DNA from: Halichondria panicea
Lineage: Eukaryota; Porifera; Demospongiae; Suberitida; Halichondriidae
Length of the DNA stretch: 64,000 bases
Assembly (NCBI RefSeq): GCF_963675165.1
Contig: NC_087382.1
Location: 620,001-684,000, forward strand
Direction: 5' to 3'
The position numbers and the translations under genes were made by a program. The first letter of the stretch is position 1; each line of letters begins with the position of its first letter. The notes beneath the pieces were generated by a model. The model saw only the letters and a program-made list of their open reading frames with translations, was not told where the DNA came from and ran no database searches. This document shows, one piece after another, positions 1 through 10,766 of this stretch.

Positions 1-1882
1 AAGATTTCCGACTTTGGCATGTCACGGCTTTACGATCCCTCCAAGCTTAGCTCCACCCTAACAGCCATTGGTCAGCGTAGAGGGTATCTACCTCCTGAGG
101 CCTATCGATTGGAAGAGGAGAATTACGATAATAGCCTGGATGTGTTTTCCTTTGGGGTGATTTTAACGCAGATTGTTTGCAAGTTAGAGACGATCAAATC
201 AGCCAAGGATCGATCATTCCATGTTGCCCAGATCCCTCGCACACACAGGTTGAGGAAGCTTATCGACAGTTGTTTGCAAGAAGACATGACGAGGAGACCA
301 TCTGCCAGGGACATCTGTGAGTCTATTAGATACGTAGTGCATGATAATTATGTGTTTACGCTTCCGAAAAATATGTCAAATTACTTTTTAATGTTTAATT
401 CTTACTTTTAGATGCTTCACTGACAAGAGACTCGGACCCAATGGAGGCAGCAAAGAGAGAGACGAAGGACACTCAACTAGTCAAGAAGGTGCGTACATGT
501 AGTGTGTGAATGAGATTCCTAATAACAATAGTACTGTACCCTAGGGTGCTGTTTCATTGTAAAAAGCATGTTAAGTTTTGTTACGTAATTCTTTAGAAAG
601 ATTACTATAGTACTGTAAATACTTGTACAATTGTGATATTCACGTCTTTTTCCTACCAGCGTTCCCCTGTACAGGCACACAGGGAACAGACTGAGCACAA
701 AGATGCTGAGCTGGTCAGGAGAGACGCCATCATTCAACAACAGAGACAGGTGATATGAAATGCAACACTCTAATTATTTTTGCAGAGCTATAGTAGAAGC
801 TTTGATCTGTTATAATCGTACTGTACATTCTAGTGGACTGGTGGGCGTCGCCTCTTAAGCTAATTAGAGAAAGTGATTTAGTGTGCATACAATTATTGCT
901 ACAAGTAACACTCGCTTGTTAGTAGACACTATCCTAATTACACTCATTCATTATTCAGGGTCCCCCTCCCAGAGAGTTGAGACCTCCACTCACTCTGAAA
1001 TGGAGAAGAGGAAAAAACATGCCAATCAAGATGGGCACCTCAGTACAGAGTGTTGTTATCGGTGACACGGCGTATGTTGGTGGAGGCAATGCAGACAATG
1101 ATCTTGACAAGTGTACAGTGATGAAGCTCGAGCAAGATCAATGGACTAAACTACCAGAGTACACTGCCAAGTGGTTCGCTGTGACATCATTCGCTAATCG
1201 ACTAGTGCTGGTGGGAGGACGTTATCAAAGAAACAACAAAGTCAGCAATCAACTTGCCGTCTTTAAGTCAGGGGAATGGACTCACCCGTACCCACCAATG
1301 AACATTGCTCGTAATTCTTCAACAGCTGTCTCCTTAAACAACTACATCATTGTAGCTGGTGGGGTTGATGATGAAGGACGTATCTCCTCCTCTGTGGAGG
1401 TGTTGGACGTGGCATCAAGAAGATGGTACATTGCTCAGTCACTACCTAACCCACGAGCAGTACGACAATCGACTCTCATAGGAAACACCCTCTACCTAAT
1501 GGGATGGTTCGATCACACTGGGGAACCAACCAAGACAGTGCACCACGTCGACCTCAATGAACTCATTGCAAAGGCCCTTTCCAACCTGGACACACCCACT
1601 CTCTGGCAGACCTTACAGGAAGTACCACTCGTGTTGTCAGCTCCTCTCAGTATTGGGAGGTTACTATTAGCTGTTGGTGGAGCAGACGACAGAGTCAACC
1701 CAAGTTCATCGATCCACCTCTACCAGCCTGACACCAGGAGGTGGGTGAAAGTGGGAGACCTGCCTACTGCACGATACCGCTGCACATGCTCAGTACTTCC
1801 TAGTGGAGAGGTCATTGTAGCTGGAGGAGAGACCAAAACTTTTTACGTTCAAACTGTGGACTTCTTCGCTATGAGTGCTTAG
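1..1882 (+). CDS. G1: TKL kinase (C-lobe only, 5' cut off) - coiled coil - kelch protein
   Basis: The 5' part is cut by the window edge. Exons: <1-316, 412-488, 675-749, 959-1882. The first exon opens in the kinase activation loop (KISDFGMSRL, the DFG motif), continues through the YLPPEAY segment (APE position) and ends at RRPSARDI; it is nearly identical to the G5 kinase, so G1 is probably a type-2 (Death-domain) unit. I end exon 1 at the strong GTGAGT donor (317) because it leaves phase 1, which joins in frame to the small exon at 412; reading through instead gives a stop at 409-411. Next come a charged linker (RDSDPMEAAKRETKD), a 25-residue coiled-coil exon ([16 protein letters not shown]) and a one-exon kelch domain of about 307 residues with repeated GG-doublet blades. 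Compared with G5 it lacks the heptad coiled-coil exons. Kinase substrate and ligand are unknown. Architecture is certain from the sequence; exact junctions are inferred. Confidence 0.8.
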
Positions 1883-2533
1883 TTGTTTTGTTACTAGCTA
1901 TTCACTACTAGCGTTCAATCGGAGACGGATCGGCCTGGGAACGAGGTTAACTACATGTATTCACTTGTTGTAATAGCATTAATTAGCAACGATCTTGATT
2001 ATTAATGTTTTTTCCTCTTGAAATAATAATAATTATTGTAACTATGATTATAAATGAGGAATGTAGTATGATCATGAGTTTGTACATAAGTACTTTAATT
2101 TGCATTGCCAGATCGATGCTTTTATAATTATAACAAATTATACACATAAATGTGTGTTTTATAGCTTGATAGATTAGCTTAAAAGATCAACATGTGGCAA
2201 ATTACATAACTCAAGACAACGTGCAGCATACCGCTCAGACCAAAGGAGTAACAACTAACATGACAATAATATGCATACTAGTTCAGAGTTCAGAGTTCTA
2301 GTCCTTACAATGTTTTATTACAAACTGAGTTCGTACGCATTGTCAGAATACTAACAACAAAACAGACAAAAATTAGGGTTAGGGTTAGGGTAACAATTTT
2401 GGTATACATTGTGCAACAGAATATATTGGGATTGTGTAGTTATCAAATTGTACAAATAATCAATGGCATGAGTTCGTACAAATTATTACATTGTCAGAAT
2501 AGACCACAAAAACAGACGAAATGTGTGACAGTT
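1883..2533. other. 3' flank of G1 kelch gene
   Basis: Non-coding AT-rich sequence after the kelch stop codon. It contains a short (TTAGGG)3 run at 2373-2390, too short for a telomere. The stretch from about 2400 matches the flank after the G6 kelch exon (61330-61450), so it belongs to the repeated unit. No other gene is seen. Confidence 0.6.
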
Positions 2534-2656
2534 TCATAACAAGTTCAGGTCCTTGGTTGGGGTCTTGTCCGAGGGTAAGGTGGACGCCTTTTCCCAGAAT
2601 CCAAAGTCTATCTCGATCCTCTTCTGAGTCAGACAGTGAGGGGTGGGGCTCGGGAA
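2534..2656 (-). pseudogene. N1: relic of the last exon of the minus-strand partner gene
   Basis: This matches the last exon of the minus-strand gene (best copy 35268-35386), which encodes a short acidic C-terminus (SDSEEEIDFGFWEK). Here a 4-base insertion (GATC, near 2613) shifts the frame, so this copy is broken. It lies convergent to G1, as the other copies lie to their kelch genes. Confidence 0.6.
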
Positions 2657-3267
2657 CTGAGGGGTTAAAAAGTCACATGGTCAAAGTCATACCGAGTGAA
2701 AGTTTGAAGACTTAGGAAGTAATGGGTGAGAAAATCACATGACAACAGAAATTATAGAGCACTGAAGTGCTAATCCTGCTATTGACATGAATAATAAAAT
2801 GGATCTATAGAAACTATGTCTTCAGACTGTCCCCCACTGCTTATACACAGAGAAAAGAGGTGTGCTGTTTTAGACCCTGAGCGTGTGCTATATTAGCACC
2901 GTGGTGTGCTAAACAGTGATTCAGCACACTACATGTGCTGTTTTGTAGGCATATAGCACAGCCTACGTGTTGTATTGGTGTGCTTTTTCATGGCTTGTGA
3001 TTTTGATGTTCGATTAATGTGCTAAATGGACTGTGCTAAATGTAATGGGTGTGCTGAAACAGGTAAACATGCTAATTCAGCACAGTGTGCTGTTTTCAGT
3101 ACCAAATAAGGGCATGCAGTACAACAGATGTGCAGCTGCAGCTGCATAGCAACAAAAATTTTTTTTTTATTTGCAAAGAAGAAAAGAAGTTGAGTTTAGA
3201 CATGGTTTGAGAGCTGTTTGACAAAACTGTGGAACTAGGTAAGTTTCCCTCAACATGCTGAACAATG

Positions 3268-3722
3268 CTGTACAATGTAATTGCACAGCTATTGTATTGT
3301 ACCAGGTGTCATACAGTACACAGGGGGAGCATCTGTACAATGTAATTGCACAGCTATTGTATTGTACCAGGTGTCATACAGTACACAGGGGAGCATCTGT
3401 ACAATGTAATTGCACAGCTATTGTATTGTACCAGGTGTCATACAGTACACAGGGGAGCATCTGTACAATGTAATTGCACAGCTATTGTATTGTGCCAGGT
3501 GTCGTACAGTACACAAGGGAGCATCTGTACAATGTAATTGCACAGCTATTGTATTGTACCAGGTGTCATACAGTACACAGGGGAGCATCTGTACAATGTA
3601 ATTGCACAGCTATTGTATTGTACCAGGTGTCGTACAGTACACAGGGGAGCACAGGGGAGCATCTGTACAATGTAATTGCACAGCTATTGTATTGTACCAG
3701 GTGTCGTACAGTACACAGGGGG
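3268..3722. repeat. 64-bp minisatellite, about 7 copies
   Basis: A 64-bp unit is repeated head to tail, with core words TGTACAATGTAATTGCACAG and TATTGTACCAGGTGTC. Copies differ at only a few bases. One unit contains a small internal duplication of aggggagcac (3640-3660). 64 is not a multiple of 3, so the open frames through it are an artefact of the repeat. Confidence 0.9.
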
Positions 3723-4078
3723 AGTATCCCCCCCTGGCTCCAACCCCCCCCCCCCCTAAAATTTGCACTCAGGTATTAGCAATGTTGTATGACTGAGTAT
3801 CCATAGCCTGTATAGTTACTAACCAGGGTATTGAAATAACATGCAGTTGACTTTTTTTTTTAAGAATGCCTTATATTTCCCCTCTCTACTTTAAAATCCT
3901 GTATGACACCCTGTAATAACTCTACCCTGTAATAACTCTACAATATAATAATTATGCAGAAAGGACAAGCTAGTAAAAGGTTGAATGGGGCTCAACAAAG
4001 TGGAGACCAATTGAAGCCTATATTGCCCAAGTTTCATAGCACAATAAGTGAGATATTTACTTCTTCTAATGAAAGCAC

Positions 4079-4532
4079 CGCGGCCTCGGTGGAGGTGCCA
4101 AAGCTACATAACATAAAACTACTAATAGCTAGCTTTTATACACACATTGATTGATGATAATTATTATTGCAATCACAGGGAAACTCGTAGTGATCGACCC
4201 ATGATTGTTGTTAAAAACGATTGATGCCTAATTAAAGTTCAAGTCTAAAATTAATGGCTGCAAGTCAGCAGAACCTTGCAGCTCTCTTCTCACTCTTGCA
4301 GCTAGTGTTCTAGTGCAGAACTAACTACTAAGTAGAGTAGCAACACTCGGTGAACGAGTTTTGCTACAGACTCTTCTGAAAAGGCTGCAATGGCATTCCA
4401 AGTAAGCAAAACCAGGCATAACTCGAGAACGAAGCTTTATTTAGCAAATCCACAAATAGCAATTAAGCCAAGAAAACATGACTAGAAGCCTATAGAAACT
4501 CTTACCTGCACTTCCTTGAGCAGCTGAAATAG

Positions 4533-4574
<42 letters not shown>

Positions 4575-4622
4575 AACACACTACCGTATACCTCGCTTGC
4601 GCATGCGCACCGCGAGGCATAA
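4079..4622. mobile_element. Family-M inverted-repeat element (MITE-like)
   Basis: It begins near gcctcggtggaggtgcc and ends near cttgcgcatgcgcaccgcgaggcat; the ends are a short imperfect inverted repeat (cctcggtg / caccgcgagg). The same sequence recurs at 14290-14460, 17545-18300, 19390-19970 and, inverted, at 30849-31385. It holds a (CA)n microsatellite at about 4535-4570 and no coding capacity. Confidence 0.6.
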
Positions 4623-6590
4623 TTACAGCGCCACTCTAATTGAAGGGCCAAATTCACAAAATAAATTATCCAATTAACCACGCCATTCGCAAAAATACGC
4701 CTAATTCCCTCTCCCGTCTAAAGTTCTTTCAAAATGGTGGTCGTACTTTTTTGAAGGTACTATATAATTAATTATTGTTGTAAGAATTGATGTGAAAAAC
4801 CGTATTGCAGGATGACGTTGAAAGTGACACGTGTTGGAGAGAGCATTATACTGGACACCCTTGTATGACTAGACCACTGTAAAGTATCGACACAATTGGA
4901 GGTATGTATTATTATTATGCTGCTGTATTGCCACAATGTTTTAGGTATAGTAGCTTCACCCAAAAAAACAATTGCAACAGTATACCATACTTATCTGACT
5001 TAGTTATCTGTCTATATACGTATACAGCGGTCAATATCCCATTCCGTTTGCGTAGTACGTTTAAAGTGTTTCCATTTTGATAAGTACTGTATTAAAAGCG
5101 TATTTTACTGTACCGTTGCTATATACCATTGCACTTTACAAATGCGGTGTGCTATGTTTTTGAATACAAAGCGACAATCCTCTAGTAACATAATATCTAG
5201 CTAAATTTTGCTTAGCTATAAGCCTATAGTTCTACATAGATCTAACAAGGAAATATAACGCACCATTCACCGCACTATTTTGATCTTAGCATAATTGCTA
5301 TAGCTATCTTACATGTAGCTATAATACAAAGCTAGCAAGCTGCAAAATTTCATGATAACTATAGCTGCATGGGGGTGACCAAAGTAATTTTACCAACAGA
5401 AAAAAGCTCTTATCTTGAGCGTCCTTTTTAGCGTTTAATTTGCGCTGTATCAGTGTATATTATGCACGTACTATGTAAACGTTTACCACTTTGTAAGTTC
5501 ATAATTGATAAAAATTGCTGCTACGGAAATCCCAAATTTCCTTGTGCGCAAAACGATTTTTGATTGCCACACACCCTCCTAATTAATGCAAATCTATACT
5601 GCCACCTGTAGCATATTGTCTGCCCGGCCTTGCAGCTGTAGCTGTTCCTCTTAAGCTAACAGTTCTATTGATATAATAATTTATAGGACAACGCAGTTTA
5701 ATTAAACTTTTATATCGTTTCGGATTAAGCTTTATATGCAGCTCTTTTCTGACAATTAAGGGAAGGCTTGTAGTGGATTATATTTGTTGTTTAGCCCTTA
5801 CAACGAGTATTGTCAGTGGAAGACAACTTCTCAATCTGCTTTCTGTACGAGATGAATTGATGGGCCCGAATATTGATGCTGCTCTATAATAGCACAACAA
5901 GAACTCATTTGCATTATCATAGTCTCGCAAACTTAATTGTACGTAAAAACGACTATAATGTCTTACTAAGAGTTCATTAGGAAGAGTACGCAACTCCACT
6001 AACCGTAGTAAGCATTCTGTCTAACCTACGTCACAATCACATGCTGTTGTATAAACTGTAAAATCTTGGCGATGATGGATGAATACGTTAGTGAGGTTAC
6101 CACTCATTGCTTTTCCTTATCAGCATTGTTATTGTTATTGTTGTATCTCAAGTGGCTGTGGTTACATGCAATAGTGAGTTTGCCTCCTGTGTACAGTCTA
6201 TTCGAGTAGCGTACCCTTCCTCTTGGTCTTATTTGTGTTATAGGACTCTTTCTGTAGCTACAATTTTTTGCTTTTGGTTCATGTACTTTTTCATGCACTC
6301 GGCATTTGTCATGGATCACAGCAAAGGCTTTTCTTATTTCGCCCTATAATAATTACAAGTTCCATTAGCATACTTTGTTCATGCATGCTATGACTGATGG
6401 TATGTACCTAATCTATACGCACTTTAATTATTCTTATACTTGGTTATGGCTTTATGTGACATATTTTTCTACTTCACGCATGCAGGTGATGCTGAGAAGT
6501 CAAAGGCAGTATCTTACAATTGCAGTGAACTGAGTGCAGACTTGCTATGGTTAACTAACTATGTTTACTTTCACTTTTATATCCTCATCG
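4623..6590. other. Unique AT-rich interior of the TA element
   Basis: No gene is recognised. A stretch near 5960-6060 matches the end of a MITE at 13880-14191. Open frames here are short and lack family motifs. Confidence 0.4.
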
Positions 6591-6848
6591 TGTTCAGAAA
6601 ACATTTAGCACAATACAATCAGCACATTAGAATTCAGCACATGTGCCGGTTTAGCACATCAGGTTGTTTAGCACATGTGCAAACGTGCTAAAACTGGAGA
6701 CATTTGTTTAGCACGGTTTTCTGTGCTAAATCAGCACGTCTTTTTTTCTCTGTGTAGGCTGCTCACCAGACTGGAGGTGGGCTGCATGTAAGGGCTGGGT
6801 GTCAGGGGAGTTTTTAGTCTCTGATGACATACCCTTTTCTATACTCAA

Positions 6849-7265
6849 CTGTAAGAGAGAGGAAGCCATTGAATGATATGAAAACACCACTCACATCAAC
6901 ACAGTGTAAAGCACAAACCAAACAGACACACTCAACCAGAATAACAGAAGCAGCTCGGAATTGTCACCAATGCTTACAAGACTCCATTGCAGTAGGCACT
7001 CACTCATCTCATGCTATAATGTACTGTACAACACACTGTACACTAACACAGGCTCAGAATTGTCATCTTCCTATGCAGTCTAGAGTCACTCATTGAGTTG
7101 CCTGCCCTTCTCGTACCTATACGACGTTGGCTTCCTCAGTGCTTGCACCGGTAGACTGTACATGGTCTTTCTCAGCTCCATGGTCCTGGCTATGTCACTG
7201 TGGCCCACAATAGGACTGGACAAAGCTTCCTACAAATCCAGACAGTGAATATTTGGCCATTGTTC
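6849..7265. repeat. Duplicated block (copy 1; copy 2 at 41753-42150)
   Basis: About 400 bp are almost identical to 41753-42150, starting at gagaggaagccattgaatga. The right end (about 7175-7265) is an antisense Death-domain exon relic (catggtcctggctatgtcac). The shared + strand open frame (about 70 codons) has no recognisable domain. Confidence 0.7.
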
Positions 7266-7376
7266 TATACTTCAATAGTCACTTCTTGTTTCAACTTCTG
7301 TTGTGTCTCTAAAATTATAAAAATGGGTAGATGGCAGAAGTAGAATATGGGAGGTGATTACCGCCAAAATTAGCAG

Positions 7377-7566
7377 TAAAAAAATGATACCGTTTTAAAA
7401 TGATGCTGTTTTTTTTACAGAGGGTTTAAAAAAAATGATGCTGTTTTAAAATGATGCTGTTTTTTTACAGAGGGTTTAAAGAAAATGGTGCTGTTTTTTT
7501 TACAGAGGGTTTAAAGAAAATGGTGCTGTTTTAAAATGATGCTGTTTTTTTTACAGAGGGTTTTAA
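7377..7566. repeat. Short tandem repeat of gatgctg-T(n)-acagagggttt
   Basis: Units of about 35-60 bp with the core gatgctgttttttt and acagagggtttaaa are repeated about five times with variable T-tract length. Non-coding. Confidence 0.75.
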
Positions 7567-7569
7567 AAA

Positions 7570-8053
7570 AAACTAAGACTCCAGGCTTCTTTGCTGTGAT
7601 CCCAGTCCACAGTGCATGTCTCATGAATAAAAGCTAAAATTGTGACTGGTTGCTGGATCCTATATACTCCAGCCTGGCAGGACTCTCTAAGCCTAAGACT
7701 CTAGGCTTCTTTGCTGTGATCCCAGTCCACAGTGCATGTCTCATGTGACATGTACCACTCAATGTTTCAGCCTCCAGTGTTTAGCTAATGAGTTGCTGTG
7801 CTGGTCATACATGCTACATTTATCTTTATTATCATGTCACCTGCCGAGGGTTTGCACTTTAGTGCTCTAGTTTGTTTGTTTGTCTGTTTGTAAGTTCAGG
7901 ATCTGCTCACCTGGCTGCCACAGCACTGCGTTTACAGCATGGATAGCCTTCACACAATAAGTTATTAGTTTTAACAATAGTAGATTTCGATGTTAGAGCT
8001 TTGTTGTCGAATAAAAGCGAGCATAAACTAAGAAACTTGAACTTGCACGTTGG
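7570..8053. repeat. Spacer repeat unit, copy 1
   Basis: The sequence around gactccaggcttctttgctg and ctcacctggctgccacagca recurs at 9485-10043, 10044-10450 and in the G3 second intron (30790-30848, continuing at 31395). Copies 1 and G3 are each interrupted by a different element, so the unit is older than those insertions. Confidence 0.65.
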
Positions 8054-9097
8054 TAGCCTCGATCCCAGGCCGAGTTTTCGCTTTTATAACGGTTAGGCGA
8101 ACAACTGGGCCTGGTACTAGTTGTCTGCGCATGCGTCAATCGTTCGTCAGATTCTGACGAATGGATATTCTCGTTCACTTTCGTGACATTTATATTCGTG
8201 TACTATCGTGTACTAGAAGTCAGTTCCCGTTTTATCATTATTGGAATCAATTGGAATGGCTCTTAGCTGAAGCTTCTCTCTTCTCTGAAGCTTATTCTGA
8301 AGACTGAACAACAAGGGAAGAGGTATAAAGCTTTGTCAAGCTTGTTAAGGTCAGATATTTTTGTGTGGGCCCTATGGCCGGCTATGCTATCAAGTCTTGT
8401 TCATGTTTGGCAAGAACGTAGGTAGACTATAGTTTCATATGGTGGATCAAGTGAAGAGTGTGAGCTAGAGAACTTGGTGCTGCCATCATCAGCTCGTCGA
8501 CAATGACACTATAACCGAGAAATTTAATATGTATAGATCTACACGTATTTAAAATATCTACTTCTCTGTACAGGAGCAATGGCTAATATCCAGCTATCCC
8601 AACAGTGCTCCTCTTGGCTATACTAACGGACGAGACTGGACAGTTTGAGGTAAGGGTTTAACCGTCTTTGGTTTCTTTTAATATTGTCCTATACTCACAG
8701 ACACAGGACTGGAGTATGACCTGCTCATTCGAGCGTTGCTGGGTAGCTCAGAGACATCAAGAGAATCTACGTTTTCTCAAGCAATGAGTTACGAGTTGGG
8801 GCCTAGAATCAGAGAAGTCCAGCAGCCTGCTAAATCTTTTTGAAACGTAATTTGAAGGCATTCAATCATCCTGAAATTGCCCTGGGTCACTGTAATTGTG
8901 CTGCAGCACAACTGGCAACTCCCCAGGCCTTTGTGAAGCAGCTCCCTATGTGCAAATTTCCATTATTGATTTATTAAATATTTTTGCCGACCACAAACAT
9001 ACAATGAAAATTTGACGCATGCGCAGACAACTAGTACCAGGCCCAGTTGTTCGCCTAACCGTTATAAAAGCGAAAACTCGGCCTGGGATCGAGGCTA
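8054..9097. mobile_element. Mutator-like non-autonomous element, 9-bp target duplication
   Basis: Inverted repeats of about 90 bp (tagcctcgatcccaggccga at the left, reverse complement at the right) flank 1,044 bp. A perfect 9-bp direct repeat GCACGTTGG lies at 8045-8053 and 9098-9106. Long terminal repeats with 9-bp duplications are typical of Mutator-like elements. No transposase is seen inside. Confidence 0.8.
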
Positions 9098-9113
9098 GCA
9101 CGTTGGCAGCTAG

Positions 9114-9465
9114 TAGTCGAGCGCCGCCCTCCTTGAAGGAGGTCGGGAATCAAGCCTATCCACAGTTTTGTTCTGGCCTGTTACGCAATAGTATCATGAA
9201 TATCATTCATTCTATGTGGGTGCTAACCAATAGCGATGAATATCATTTATTAAAGTGGGTGTTGGCCTCGCCTCTCAGTCAATCCAACGTGTGCAAAATT
9301 CACACGTGGTACAGTTGAGTGGGTGTGTGGTCACTCCCCTTGAGATACTGCAATCTGATTGGAGCTGGTGGAATTGTTGGATTTCCAACAACAGAACAAA
9401 ACTGTGGATAGGCTTGATTCCCGACCTCCTTCCTGGCAACCGTAGAGGGCGGCGGCGCCCGACTA
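9114..9465. mobile_element. Second Mutator-like MITE, 9-bp target duplication
   Basis: Ends tagtcgagcgccgcc... and ...ggcgcccgacta are inverted, with a second inverted block gtcgggaatcaagcctatcc. A perfect 9-bp repeat GGCAGCTAG lies at 9105-9113 and 9466-9474. It sits a few bases from the end of the previous element. Confidence 0.8.
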
Positions 9466-9484
9466 GGCAGCTAGCTAGCTAGCT

Positions 9485-10450
9485 AACACTACACGCGGCC
9501 TTTATTCGAGGCAACCTCCGTATTTACAGCTGAAGTGATCCCGTATCAAAAACAGTGGAAAAGGGTCACTACAATAGAAAGCTAGAATTGTGACTTGTTT
9601 GTTGCTCTGTTAGCTGTACTCCATCCAAGAGTCATACTTCTCTGAGACTCCAGGCTTCTTTGCTGTGATCCTAGACTAGGACCTAGTTCACCTCATGTAC
9701 TCTGTTCTCAATATTTCAGCATGTCTCCAATCTGGTTTAGTTTTATTGCTCCTGAGTTGCTGTGCTAGACAGCTCAGTCATACATCACTACATGCATATA
9801 TCACTCTTCTGGTTTCTTTATAATCATGTCACCAGCCGAGGGTTTGCACTTCAGTGCTCTAGTTTGGTTTGTCTGTAAGTTCAGGATCTGCTCACCTGGC
9901 TGCCACAGCACTGCGTTTACAGCATGGATAGCCTTCACACAATAAGTTATTAGTTTTAACAATAGTAGATTTCGATGTTAGAGCTTTGTTGTCGAATAAA
10001 AGCGAGCATAAACTAAGAAGCTTGAACTTGAACGTTGGCCACTATACACGCGGCCTTTATTCGAGGCACCCTCCGTATTTACAGCTGAAGTGATCCCATA
10101 CCAAAAACAGTGGAAAAGGGTCACTACAATAGAAAGCTAGAATTGTGACTTGTTTGTTGCTCTGTTAGCTGACTCTGGGATCCTACTCCATCCAAGAGTC
10201 ATGCTGCTCTGAGACTCCAGACTTCTTTGCTGTGATCCTAGACTAGGACCTAGTTCACCTCATGTACCACTAAAACTCTGTTCTCAATGTTTCAGCATGT
10301 CTCCAGTCTGGTTTAGTTTTATTGCTCCTGAGTTGCTGTGCTAGACAGCTCAGTCATACATCACTACATGCACTGCATTATATCACTCTTCTGGTTTCTT
10401 TATAATCATGTCACCAGCCGAGGGTTTGCACTTCAGTGCTCTATAGTTAT
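9485..10450. repeat. Two tandem spacer units, about 556 bp apart
   Basis: The block starting cacgcggcctttattcgagg at about 9490 repeats at about 10047, followed in both by the same sequence (gatccc, gtggaaaagggtcactac, gactccag). The second copy joins the upstream region of G2. Non-coding. Confidence 0.75.
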
Positions 10451-10451
10451 C

Positions 10452-10625
10452 CAGTGTGTCATTCGACTCTGGATCTTTACGAGCAGCTTTGTCGCGTCAT
10501 GTCTGATTAATTGGCCAGGAACTCGCTCTCCTCAGCAATGGTCCCTCTCCATGGTCCTGGCTATGTCACTGTGGTGGACTGAACAAAACTTCCACAAAAT
10601 ACAAGCAATAGTTAGGCCAACTAGC
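10452..10625 (-). pseudogene. Antisense relic of minus-gene first exon and Death-domain exon
   Basis: On the minus strand 10600 to 10540 matches the end of the Death-domain exon (SSPIVGH.DIARTMERDH) and 10540 to 10455 matches the first recognised exon of the minus-strand gene (AEESEFLANQ). Both are degraded by stops and shifts here. Confidence 0.5.
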
Positions 10626-10660
10626 TAGCTTGCGCTTCTACTTGTTGACTGTTCTCAAAA

Positions 10661-10766
10661 GCATGTGGTTTGCTGTTTCAGCAATATTTTGCAAACAGGA
10701 ATTCTGCATACAAAAGGGAAGGGAGTTCGAGGGAGTGTACAAAAGAATGCAGAGATAAGATTAAAA
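10661..10766 (+). promoter_or_regulatory. Putative G2 promoter region, degenerate Maf-like site
   Basis: gcatgtggtttgctgtttca begins a block conserved upstream of G3, G4 and G6. The palindromic site at 10671-10683 (TGCTGTTTCAGCA) has one half-site change from TGCTGATTCAGCA. The GGGCGTGTC box seen in the other units is not clearly preserved. Confidence 0.35.

Larger units (their letters stand above)
2846..6754. mobile_element. 3.9-kb TA-flanked composite element
   Basis: The ends are inverted: CACAGAGAAAAGAGGTGTGCT on the left, whose counterpart reads agcacg...TTCTCTGTG on the right. TA is duplicated at 2844-2845 and 6755-6756, and the intact target (ctgcttaTAggctgctc) is seen at 41353-41370, which fixes the boundaries. 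Both ends carry many short GTGCTAAA/TTTAGCAC subterminal motifs (2860-3090, 6600-6740). No transposase can be read. The interior holds a 64-bp minisatellite, a smaller inverted-repeat element (about 4079-4622) and unique AT-rich sequence. TA duplication suggests the Tc1/mariner superfamily; subterminal repeats are less usual for it. Confidence 0.65.
2813..6838 (-). pseudogene. N1: serine/glutamine-rich exon split by a transposon
   Basis: The left part (2813-2845) and right part (6757-6838) together match one exon of the minus-strand partner gene (compare 41288-41517). They are separated by the element 2846-6754 with a TA on both sides, so the exon was interrupted by an insertion. The donor end of the exon is also missing on the left side. 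Confidence 0.65.

Noticed and set aside
2373-2390. Telomere repeat (TTAGGG)3
   Set aside because: Only three units inside unique sequence; not a chromosome end.
3268-3722. CRISPR-like regular array
   Set aside because: Units are contiguous with no spacers, and the genome is eukaryotic.
3255-3796. Overlapping + strand open frames of 63-101 codons
   Set aside because: They are the 64-bp minisatellite read in rotating frames; no start context or domain.
6824-7096. + strand frame shared with 41666-41995
   Set aside because: Conserved only because the whole 400-bp block is duplicated; the composition and lack of motifs do not support coding.
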